A DNA stretch of 64,000 nt, from contig JBGAFV010000001.1 of NCBI GenBank assembly GCA_044227095.1, forward strand, positions 1,550,001-1,614,000. The letters are read 5' to 3'. Positions 1-7,267 of the stretch are shown here, one piece after another. Origin of the DNA: JACMLD01 sp044227095 (GTDB taxonomy: Bacteria > Bacteroidota > Bacteroidia > Chitinophagales > Chitinophagaceae). Position 1 is the stretch's first letter. Each line of letters begins with the position of its first letter. Under the pieces are notes generated by a model. That model did not search any database and had not been told where the DNA came from. It worked only from the letters and a program-made list of their open reading frames with translations. The translations under genes and the position numbers were made by a program.

Positions 1-79
1 TGCTTACAAAACCCTGCTACCAGATGCTGAAACGATAGGCGGGAAATTGCTTGATTTTTTAATTAAAGAGCATGAATAA
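1..79 (+). CDS. 3' end of an unidentified protein (partial)
   Basis: An open frame enters from the left edge (second base of the window) and stops at TAA 77-79. It gives the last 25 residues of a protein, ending in LLDFLIKEHE. The fragment is too short to assign to a family. The amphipathic, helix-like end is compatible with many soluble enzymes. It converges on cdsA, with about 160 bp of unremarkable sequence between them. Confidence 0.5.
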   Translation, partial: AYKTLLPDAETIGGKLLDFLIKEHE

Positions 80-239
80 AACAAACTGCAATGCATCCGC
101 AAGCAAAGGATCAAAAAAGATATGTTGTTGAAGTGTGCGACGCAAGGAAGCCAAATTGTATTCCGTAAGCTGGCCCCAAAGAATTCAATTTACCAGCAGC
201 ATTACTGTAAGCATTTCGATATTCTGGTTGAAGACTTTC

Positions 240-1118
240 TTATCTCATAAACAACATTGTGTACAACCACACAAAAGGAGTAGCCAGCAACAAAGAATCG
301 AACCTGTCTAAAAAGCCACCATGACCGGGCATAATACTGCCGCTGTCTTTTACATTAGCAAGGCGTTTTAGTTTGCTTTCGAGCAAATCTCCTATGGTTC
401 CAAAAATGGCAACAATGGCAGCAATGATGGCACCGTCGGACCAGCTTATGCCTACAAAATAAGTTAGTAGTGCAATTACAACTACGCAAAGTATAGCACC
501 GCCTGCTGTGCCTTCCCATGTTTTTTTAGGGGATATTTTTGAGAATGGCGTTTTGCCAATTAATGAACCTACTATATACGCCATGGTATCGTTTATCCAG
601 ATAGAAATGATCATTCCAACAGCAACTATAAAACCCATTTGCAGCAGCGTTCCTTTATTGGTCATCCATGTTTGCGTAAAGCACCTTATGCTAATAAGCA
701 AGCCGAGGCTTAATGAAATGTACAAAAGCCCTAATGCAGAATGTGCAATATTTTTTACCACAAGATGTTTTGAAAAAAGCAATTCCATAATGGGCAAAGC
801 CACAATTGCAATAATGCCCAGCCACCAGCCAATAGCGCTTAACTGAATGCCAAATATTGTAAAACTGTTATTGGTGAAATACAACATTATGCACCAGCCG
901 GCAATCATAACCCCATATTTATGAAAGGGGCTGATAGAAGTATACCCATTATCAATAAGGCTAACCAGTTTCTGGTATTCTATCCAGCAGCCAAAATGTA
1001 CAATGGAAAATAAAATAAAAAAACTCCATTGGTTTAAAAGCATGCCGGTAAGCATAACAGCAACAAAAACACCTGCAGTAGCTGCTCTTGTTTTAAATGT
1101 AGCAATGTTTAAAGCCAT
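240..1118 (-). CDS. cdsA: Phosphatidate cytidylyltransferase (CDP-diacylglycerol synthase)
   Basis: Integral inner-membrane enzyme that makes CDP-diacylglycerol from phosphatidate and CTP, the precursor of all phospholipids. The 292-residue protein is mostly hydrophobic helices. It carries the family signature near its C-terminus: S-K-L-K-R at 248-252, K-D-S-G at 257-260, G-H-G-G at 265-268 and D-R-F-D at 271-274. Earlier motifs INDTMAY (about 175) and SPKKTWEG (about 196) are also typical. Length is normal for the family. It lies 27 bp downstream of the CPBP protease gene on the same strand, so the two are probably cotranscribed. Confidence 0.95.
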   Translation of the reverse strand: MALNIATFKTRAATAGVFVAVMLTGMLLNQWSFFILFSIVHFGCWIEYQKLVSLIDNGYTSISPFHKYGVMIAGWCIMLYFTNNSFTIFGIQLSAIGWWLGIIAIVALPIMELLFSKHLVVKNIAHSALGLLYISLSLGLLISIRCFTQTWMTNKGTLLQMGFIVAVGMIISIWINDTMAYIVGSLIGKTPFSKISPKKTWEGTAGGAILCVVVIALLTYFVGISWSDGAIIAAIVAIFGTIGDLLESKLKRLANVKDSGSIMPGHGGFLDRFDSLLLATPFVWLYTMLFMR

Positions 1119-1145
1119 GATGTGATTGTGTGAGGTTCAGAATAT

Positions 1146-2102
1146 TTACACCAGTGTAGATTCAATAGATGGCCCATCCATTGGTGGTATTTTATTGATG
1201 TTTCTTTCGAAAGAGATTTGCTTAAACTTACGCAACAGTAATATAATTATGATTAACGCAGGCAATGCCACCCAAATGGGCATATTACCTTCTGTTGCTT
1301 CTTTTACAGGTTTGCCATGGAGGTATAAATAATACATAAGGCAAAGCGCAAAAGCATTGTTGATGAAATGCCCAATCATATTAAGCCAGATGCTTTTGGA
1401 GTAATAAAACAAAAGACCAAGCACCATACCTAATGCAAAACGGGGTAAAAAGCCATAATAAGAAAAATGAATAGCACTGAAAACGATACTTGTAATTACA
1501 ATTGCAAGCATAGGTTTTTTAAACCAGGCAATTAATATTTGCTGAAGTCCGCCTCTAAATAAGGTTTCTTCAAAAACAGCTGGAAGCAATGCCATAACAA
1601 TTAATGAATAAATAAACTCTCCTTTAGAACGCATAGCGGCCAGCGCTTCTACTTGTGAATTATAATTGTTTTCCAGTTTTTTAAAATAGGTTTCCATTGA
1701 TTTACTAATTGGAATAGCCTGGTTTAATTCTGCCAATGCACCTACCAGTGGAAAGCAAACAAGAATGATTACAATGGTTATTATTAACTGGTTCCAATTA
1801 AATTTTTCCTGGTAACCAAGGTAATGAAAAGGTTTGCGACTCATAAGCCTTGCCGTAAATACAGCAGGCAGAAAAAACATAAACAGCACAGAAACCATTT
1901 GCAGCATGCGGGCAGCATTAGCAAACTGCTGATCCAGCATATCTTTTTCAAATGTCTTTATGCCGTGGCCTGTCATAGCATACCAGGTAGCAAAACCGGC
2001 AATACTGCCGATAATTAATCCTGCACCAACAAAGCCCCAAAGAATAAAAAAAGCTGCAGACGGAGAGACGCCTCTAAATTCATCGTATTCATATTCTGTC
2101 AT
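1146..2102 (-). CDS. CPBP family intramembrane glutamic protease
   Basis: Polytopic membrane protein of the CPBP (CAAX/Rce1-like, formerly abortive infection) family, predicted intramembrane protease or prenyl-protein processing enzyme. Counting from the start used here (318 residues), the catalytic motif E-E-T-L-F-R lies at about 178-183. The second motif F-S-A-I-H-F-S places a His at about 212, and a third His (M-I-G-H-F-I-N-N) is at about 245, so all expected catalytic residues are present. An upstream ATG would add 23 basic residues but overlaps the divergent dusB start. I chose the internal ATG at 2102, which leaves a 45-bp divergent promoter gap. Substrate unknown. Likely operon with cdsA. 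Confidence 0.85.
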   Translation of the reverse strand: MTEYEYDEFRGVSPSAAFFILWGFVGAGLIIGSIAGFATWYAMTGHGIKTFEKDMLDQQFANAARMLQMVSVLFMFFLPAVFTARLMSRKPFHYLGYQEKFNWNQLIITIVIILVCFPLVGALAELNQAIPISKSMETYFKKLENNYNSQVEALAAMRSKGEFIYSLIVMALLPAVFEETLFRGGLQQILIAWFKKPMLAIVITSIVFSAIHFSYYGFLPRFALGMVLGLLFYYSKSIWLNMIGHFINNAFALCLMYYLYLHGKPVKEATEGNMPIWVALPALIIIILLLRKFKQISFERNINKIPPMDGPSIESTLV

Positions 2103-2147
2103 AGACTTCCGGATAATTTTTTTAAATTTGCCGTTCTTTTTAAACCG

Positions 2148-3185
2148 ATGATAACAGTAGGCAAGATACAACTTCCGGACTTTCCATTATTGCTGGCACC
2201 CATGGAGGATGTAAGCGATCCGCCTTTCAGGGCTGTTTGCAAAGACAATGGCGCAGATTTAATGTACACAGAGTTTATATCTTCCGAAGGTTTAATCCGC
2301 GATGCCATTAAAAGCCGCCAGAAGCTGGACATTTTTGACTACGAAAAGCCGGTGGGGATACAGATTTTTGGTGGCGATGAAGAAAGCCTTTCCCTTGCAG
2401 CAAAAATTGTTGATGTAACCAATCCCGATTTGCTGGATATAAATTTTGGTTGCCCTGTAAAAAAAGTTGCATTAAGAGGTGCGGGCGCCGGTGTGCTAAA
2501 GGATATCGATTTAATGGTTCGTTTAACCACTGCCGTTGTAAAATCTACATCTTTACCTGTTACTGTAAAAACAAGACTGGGTTGGGATGATAATACAAGA
2601 AATATTGAAGAAGTAGCAGAACGGTTGCAGGATGCAGGTATACAGGCACTGGCCATACACGGACGCACACGCACACAGATGTACAAGGGCGAAGCTGATT
2701 GGACATTGATTGGTAAAGTGAAAAACAATCCACGCATTAAGATTCCCATTTTTGGCAATGGCGATATTGATTCTCCGGAAAAAGCGCTTGAATATAAAAA
2801 CCGTTATGGTATAGATGGTATAATGATTGGTCGTGCTGCTATTGGCTATCCGTGGATATTTAACGAGATAAAACATTTTATGAAAACGGGTGAGCATTTG
2901 CCGCCACCAAGCATTGAAGACAGAATTGCTGTTTGCCGTAAACATTTACACAAATCGTTTGAATGGAAAGGTCCTGTGGTAGGTATTTTTGAAATGCGCA
3001 GACACTACGCTAATTATTTAAAAGGACTGCCCAATATAAAAGAATACAGGAGCAGGCTGGTTACTTTACCCACAGTTGCAGAAATTGATGCAGTCCTTGA
3101 TGAAGTATTATCTGTATATGCAGGGTTTCAGTTTGAAAAAACACCAATAGAGTTGATTAATTACCACGAGAAGTGCCCTGCTTAG
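2148..3185 (+). CDS. dusB: tRNA-dihydrouridine synthase DusB
   Basis: FMN- and NADPH-dependent enzyme that reduces uridines in the tRNA D-loop. The 345-residue product is a full-length Dus TIM barrel. LLLAPMEDVSDPPFR is the N-terminal FMN-binding strand. INFGCPVKKV contains the catalytic Cys (about residue 102). KTRLGWD, HGRTRTQMYKGEADW and GNGDI are the central barrel motifs, and GIMIGRAAIGYPW is the FMN phosphate loop. The DusB subgroup is chosen from overall motif agreement and length. Transcribed divergently from the CPBP gene. Confidence 0.93.
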   Translation: MITVGKIQLPDFPLLLAPMEDVSDPPFRAVCKDNGADLMYTEFISSEGLIRDAIKSRQKLDIFDYEKPVGIQIFGGDEESLSLAAKIVDVTNPDLLDINFGCPVKKVALRGAGAGVLKDIDLMVRLTTAVVKSTSLPVTVKTRLGWDDNTRNIEEVAERLQDAGIQALAIHGRTRTQMYKGEADWTLIGKVKNNPRIKIPIFGNGDIDSPEKALEYKNRYGIDGIMIGRAAIGYPWIFNEIKHFMKTGEHLPPPSIEDRIAVCRKHLHKSFEWKGPVVGIFEMRRHYANYLKGLPNIKEYRSRLVTLPTVAEIDAVLDEVLSVYAGFQFEKTPIELINYHEKCPA

Positions 3186-3304
3186 GGAGTCTATAGTTCT
3201 TAGTCAGTAGTCTTTAGTCATTTTATCTCATGTCGCTGTTACTCTGTGGAGAAGTATTTTTTCACTGCAGGCAATGCTGGCAGCTAATGGCTAATAGCTA
3301 GCAG
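3186..3304. repeat. Intergenic word-repeat island (GTCTTTA and GCTAATA types)
   Basis: The gap between dusB and the convergent membrane-protein gene is made of degenerate short repeats. The variants are AGTC(T/A)(T)TAGT units at 3188-3222, an ACTCTGTGGAG stretch at 3241-3251, and CAGCTAATGGCTAATAGCTA-type units from 3280 into the start of the next gene's 3' end. The same word types recur in other gaps of this window. Confidence 0.75.
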
Positions 3305-3820
3305 CTAACTTTTCTTCACAAAACTTTCAATCCCTTTTGTATAATCTGTTGCCCGTTTGGCTGCTGTAAAATCTGCAGCATACATTAATAGTGCTTGTAT
3401 AACGAGCGTGATACCAAATCCCACCCAAAAAGTTTTATTGGCATTATTGCGGAAGTAAAATATAAGAAAGAGGCCAATAACAATACAAATCACTTCAACC
3501 CATTTAATTGTTATAAATTTTTGGTTGACAGTTATCATTCTTGGCAGTTCTTCGTTTTTTAACTGGCCGGGGTTCATATCATAGGCATAAACATTGCGGA
3601 TGCGGTCGTCATCACTTCTTTTATAAACAGGAATGCTTGCTGCTAATTCTATTAATCCTATAACCAGCAGAGGAATAGCTGCGCCTTTGTAGAAATTTGT
3701 TTTCAGTAAGAAAAAGAAAATAATGGCAAGTACAATGGCTATTGATCCGATGATGATAAATATAAGCCCAAGCTGTTTTTCTGCCAGGAAGTATTTCTCA
3801 ATGTCTTGTTTACTAAACAT
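3305..3820 (-). CDS. Hypothetical membrane protein, about four TM segments
   Basis: 171 residues that I do not recognise. Hydrophobic segments lie at about 18-40 (rich in I/V/L with FFFLL), 48-65, 107-125 and 132-148. A short soluble loop between the second and third contains a charged stretch with RSDDDRIRN, and the C-terminus is basic and soluble. There is no cleavable signal peptide, and the first TM acts as an anchor. Both flanks are repeat islands, so it is probably monocistronic. The sequence gives no functional clue. Confidence 0.7.
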   Translation of the reverse strand: MFSKQDIEKYFLAEKQLGLIFIIIGSIAIVLAIIFFFLLKTNFYKGAAIPLLVIGLIELAASIPVYKRSDDDRIRNVYAYDMNPGQLKNEELPRMITVNQKFITIKWVEVICIVIGLFLIFYFRNNANKTFWVGFGITLVIQALLMYAADFTAAKRATDYTKGIESFVKKS

Positions 3821-3870
3821 GGCAAGATATTTTATAGGAAGGTAGGAAGAATTCGTGTGAAAAATTTCGC

Positions 3871-4112
3871 GGGAAAGCTACAAGCCGTTAGCTATTAGCT
3901 GTGAGCTAAGAAAGCTACAAGTGATAAGCCGCAAGCTACAAGCTTTTAGTTTCAGACAATTTTAACCACAGAGGTAAAGGAGTTATTTCACAGAGTTAAA
4001 AGAATTTTTCTCTGCTAGCTCTGTTCACTCTGTGCGACAAATATAACTGCAGATACGTTAGCATGATTTAAAGGACTAAAGACTACCGGCTAAAGACTAT
4101 CGACTAATCTAA
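3871..4112. repeat. Intergenic repeat island upstream of uvrB
   Basis: Most of the 328-bp gap between the membrane-protein gene and uvrB is word repeats. AAGCTACAAGCCGTTAGCTA-type units run at 3875-3950. A CACAGAG/CTCTGTG pair sits at 3963-4040 (AACCACAGAGG ... TTCACTCTGTGCG), and GGACTAAAGACTA units at 4070-4110. The last 35 bp before uvrB is AT-rich and may hold the promoter, but no clean TAnnTTTG element is visible. Confidence 0.8.
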
Positions 4113-4148
4113 TATTTTCTTTTTAAATTTACTCTCCTATATTTTTTT

Positions 4149-6188
4149 ATGGCATTCAAATTACACGCACCATATAGTCCTGCGGGAGATCAACCGGAAG
4201 CAATACGCCAACTAACAGAAGGCGTATTGAACGGAGAAAAATACCAAACGCTGCTGGGCGTTACCGGTAGTGGTAAAACTTTTACAGCAGCCAATCTTAT
4301 TCAGAATGTACAAAAACCAACTTTGGTGCTTACGCACAACAAAACATTGGTAGCGCAATTGTACGGAGAGTTTAAACAGTTTTTTCCGGATAACGCTGTT
4401 GGTTACTTTGTTTCCTATTATGATTATTACCAGCCGGAAGCATACATGCCGGTAAGCAATACTTATATTGAAAAGGACTTGTCGATTAACGAAGAACTTG
4501 ACAAACTGCGGTTGCATGCTACTACAGAATTGTTAAGCGGAAGAAGAGATATTATAGTGGTAGCATCTGTAAGTTGTATTTACGGTATGGGCAACCCAAC
4601 CGATTATGAAAATGGTATCATCAGGATTCACAAAGGGCAAACCATTTCACGACAAGGTTTTCTTCATTCATTGGTAAATTCTTTGTACAACCGCACACAA
4701 ATTGATTTTACAAGAGGCACGTTCAGGGTAAAAGGAGATACAGTAGACATTAATCTGCCTTATGTAGATTTTGGTTACCGCATCAGTTTTTTTGGAGACG
4801 ATATTGAAGAGATAGAAAGCTTTGATGTAAAAACAGGAAAGAGAATTGGCAAGATGGAAAACGCCGCCATCTTTCCTGCCAATTTATATATAGCGCCAAA
4901 AGACCGCATGCAGCAGATATTAATGGAGATACAGGACGAAATGGCTTTGCAGGTAGAATATTTTAAGAATAGCGGCAAGTTTATAGAAGCACAACGATTA
5001 AGCGAACGGGTTAACTATGATGTAGAAATGATTCGCGAACTGGGCTATTGCAATGGCGTAGAAAATTATTCAAGATTTTTTGACAGGCGCACACCGGGCA
5101 CACGTCCTTTTTGTTTGCTTGATTATTTTCCAAAAGATTATTTGTGCATTATAGATGAAAGCCACCAAACCATTCCGCAGGTGAGCGGCATGTACGGTGG
5201 CGATAGAAGCCGTAAACTGATATTGGTAGATTATGGTTTTCGTTTGCCATCTGCACTCGACAACAGGCCATTGAACTTTCACGAATTTGAAAACATGACC
5301 GGCCAAACAATTTATGTTTCTGCTACACCCGGCGATTATGAACTTGAAAAAACCGGTGGCGTTGTAGTAGAGCAGGTGGTGAGGCCAACTGGTTTATTGG
5401 ATCCGCCTATAGAAATTCGTCCGTCTGTAAACCAGATTGATGATTTGCTAGATGCCATTGACGAACGTGTAAAAAAAGGCGACCGTGTATTGGTTACAAC
5501 TTTAACCAAACGCATGGCAGAGGAAATGGACAAATACCTGCATCGCATCAACATCAAATCAAAATACATACACAGTGAAGTGGATACGCTTGAACGTGTG
5601 GAAATACTAAGACAACTTAGATTGGGCGAAATAGATGTATTGGTAGGCGTAAACCTTTTGCGTGAAGGGCTTGATTTACCCGAAGTATCATTAGTGGCTA
5701 TTCTTGATGCAGACAAAGAAGGTTTCCTGCGCAATGAAAGAAGCCTTACGCAAACAGCAGGACGTGCAGCAAGAAACGTAGATGGACTTGTTATTTTTTA
5801 TGCTGATAAGATGACGGAAAGCATGCAACGTACCATTGATGAAACCAGTCGCAGAAGGGAAAAGCAAATTGCTTACAATATTGAACACGGTATTACTCCT
5901 AAGACAATCAGCAAAAGCAAAGAGCAGGTATTTCAACAAACTTCTGTGCTTGATATTAAAGGCTTTGATCCAAAAAATCCTTACGCCATTGCCGGCGATC
6001 AGGATATGATTACTGTGGCAGCCGAAGAAGAACCGGTATATCAAACCATACCACAGATTGAAAAAGCTATTGTAAAAATTAAAAAGGAAATGGAGAAAGC
6101 TGCACGGGATCTCGATTTTATGGAAGCTGCAAGGTTAAGAGATGAAATGTTTGGAATGCAAAAGCAATTGGGAGAGATGAAAAAATAA
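4149..6188 (+). CDS. uvrB: Excinuclease ABC subunit UvrB
   Basis: Damage-verification helicase of bacterial nucleotide excision repair; it receives DNA from UvrA and recruits UvrC. The 679 residues are full length. Features include Walker A GVTGSGKT (37-44), the beta-hairpin YYDYYQPEAYMP that clamps DNA, the DEAD-type box IIDESHQ (about 337) and helicase motif V/VI text VGVNLLREGLDLPEVSLVAILDAD (read in two parts: GVNLLREGLDLPE, then VSLVAILDAD). QTAGRAARN follows, and a C-terminal UVR coiled-coil domain (about 640-675) binds UvrC. It stands alone between repeat islands. Confidence 0.98.
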   Translation: MAFKLHAPYSPAGDQPEAIRQLTEGVLNGEKYQTLLGVTGSGKTFTAANLIQNVQKPTLVLTHNKTLVAQLYGEFKQFFPDNAVGYFVSYYDYYQPEAYMPVSNTYIEKDLSINEELDKLRLHATTELLSGRRDIIVVASVSCIYGMGNPTDYENGIIRIHKGQTISRQGFLHSLVNSLYNRTQIDFTRGTFRVKGDTVDINLPYVDFGYRISFFGDDIEEIESFDVKTGKRIGKMENAAIFPANLYIAPKDRMQQILMEIQDEMALQVEYFKNSGKFIEAQRLSERVNYDVEMIRELGYCNGVENYSRFFDRRTPGTRPFCLLDYFPKDYLCIIDESHQTIPQVSGMYGGDRSRKLILVDYGFRLPSALDNRPLNFHEFENMTGQTIYVSATPGDYELEKTGGVVVEQVVRPTGLLDPPIEIRPSVNQIDDLLDAIDERVKKGDRVLVTTLTKRMAEEMDKYLHRINIKSKYIHSEVDTLERVEILRQLRLGEIDVLVGVNLLREGLDLPEVSLVAILDADKEGFLRNERSLTQTAGRAARNVDGLVIFYADKMTESMQRTIDETSRRREKQIAYNIEHGITPKTISKSKEQVFQQTSVLDIKGFDPKNPYAIAGDQDMITVAAEEEPVYQTIPQIEKAIVKIKKEMEKAARDLDFMEAARLRDEMFGMQKQLGEMKK

Positions 6189-6716
6189 CGTTAAGAAAAG
6201 TTACAAGCTGCTAGCTATTAGCTGCAAGCAGTTAGCTATTAGCGACAAGCTTATCAGTTTCGAAAAAACACCCGGTGTATTGCCTCTAAATACGATCTGT
6301 CCTTACATGCATTAACGCTATTGAAGCATCTCTGAAGTTGATCATTAAAGCCCTTCTGTGCTTCTCTGTGTTCCCCGCGTCTCTGTGGTTAAGAAAAGTT
6401 ACAAGCTGTTAGCGACAAGCTACAAGCTTATCAGTTTCGAAGAAACACCCGGTGTATTGCCTCAAATATGATCTGTCCTTACATGCATTAACGCTATTGA
6501 AGCATCACTGAGGTTGATCATTAAAATCCTTCTGTGCTTCTCTGTGTTCCCTGCGTCTCTGTGGTTAAGAAAAGTTACAAGCTGTTAGCGACAAGCTACA
6601 AGCTTATCAATTTCGAAGAAACACTCCGTGTTATCTCCTTAAAAGTTATCGTCGATAACGTTTTTATTAACTCCCGTGCTTCTCTGTGTTCCCTGCGTCT
6701 CTGTGGTTATTATTAT
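6189..6716. repeat. Degenerate tandem array, about 176-177 bp period, 2.5-3 copies
   Basis: Three related units can be laid over one another. A TTATCAGTTTCGAA-type core begins at 6251, 6428 and 6604, giving spacings of 177 and 176 bp. Each unit reads, in order: TCTGTGCTTCTCTGTG..., GTCTCTGTGGTTA, a stretch of AGTTACAAGCTGTTAGC words, the core TTTCGAAGAAACAC, GGTGTATTGCC, and (in the first two units only) TGCATTAACGCTATTGAAGC. The third unit diverges after the core and contains the 15-bp palindrome GTTATCGTCGATAAC (about 6646-6660). Inverted copies of the same element occur near 10.7 and 55.2-55.4 kb. Open frames crossing it are not credible genes. Confidence 0.85.
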
Positions 6717-6822
6717 TCACTTCTATAAAATTTTTTATGAAATAACAAAGCAGTTGCAATATTTTTCTGCTGTACTCCGTTCTACAAACAATCCACCCTA
6801 CTTTATTAATTTTAAAAATCCA

Positions 6823-7023
6823 ATGTTTATGAAAAGACGCCACCGCCGTGTGTTGTTTAATGTTTTTGCATTTTTATTGTTAGGGTTCTCTGTTTATCTC
6901 AATAAATACAAAATAAATAACGATGGCGCTTCACTAGGTGCAATTACAAAAGCAAGCAATAAGGCTACGGACAAACCGGCCAATGCTGCAAAAACTACCG
7001 TGCATCCAATCCAAAAAAATTAA
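6823..7023 (+). CDS. Small single-pass membrane protein, 66 aa, unknown
   Basis: A short frame starts MFMKRRHRR (the second ATG at 6829 is an equally good start). It has a positively charged N-terminus, one hydrophobic segment (about 10-24, FNVFAFLLLGFSVYL), then a hydrophilic Lys/Ala/Asn-rich tail. By the positive-inside rule the tail would be periplasmic. The open frame extends further upstream into repeat DNA, but the ATG near the membrane segment fits better. A hairpin followed by T-rich DNA ends the unit. No family recognised. Confidence 0.5.
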   Translation: MFMKRRHRRVLFNVFAFLLLGFSVYLNKYKINNDGASLGAITKASNKATDKPANAAKTTVHPIQKN

Positions 7024-7094
7024 AGTTTTTGTTTGTATAATAGACCTGCATGCCAGCAGGTGAGGTTTTTATGAAGATGTAATGTTTATCATTC

Positions 7095-7131
7095 ATAGCC
7101 GGCTTTTAAGCTGGCTATTTCTTTTTTTATT
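7095..7131 (+). terminator. Rho-independent terminator
   Basis: Stem TAGCCGGC / GCTGGCTA (one G-T pair) with a TTTTAA loop, followed by a T-rich tract TTTCTTTTTTTATTTT. It is placed after the small membrane protein gene and before polA. Confidence 0.75.
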
Positions 7132-7224
7132 TTCCACCAACGTCCTTTTCTGCGCTATTTGGGAAAATTTATAAGCCTGCTTTTCAGTAAACCGGAAATC
7201 CTACCTTAGCAATATCATTCATTA

Positions 7225-7246
7225 CGGCGGATCGAAAGGTTCGCCG
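7225..7246 (+). other. 5' leader hairpin before polA
   Basis: CGGCGGA pairs with TTCGCCG (one G-T) around the loop TCGAAAGG, ending 21 bp before the polA ATG. GC-rich for this neighbourhood and likely in the polA leader. It may be a simple structural element; a regulatory role is not shown. Confidence 0.4.
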
Positions 7247-7267
7247 CTTGTTTCAATAATTGTCAGT

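Noticed and set aside
6190..6716. A CRISPR array
   Set aside because: The period is 176-177 bp and there are no short conserved repeats with unique spacers; the whole unit is repeated. No cas genes.
6534..7023. Open frames running through the CTCTGTG repeats
   Set aside because: They share the same 10-residue translation (LLCVPCVSVV) because of the repeat. Only the membrane protein at its 3' end looks real.
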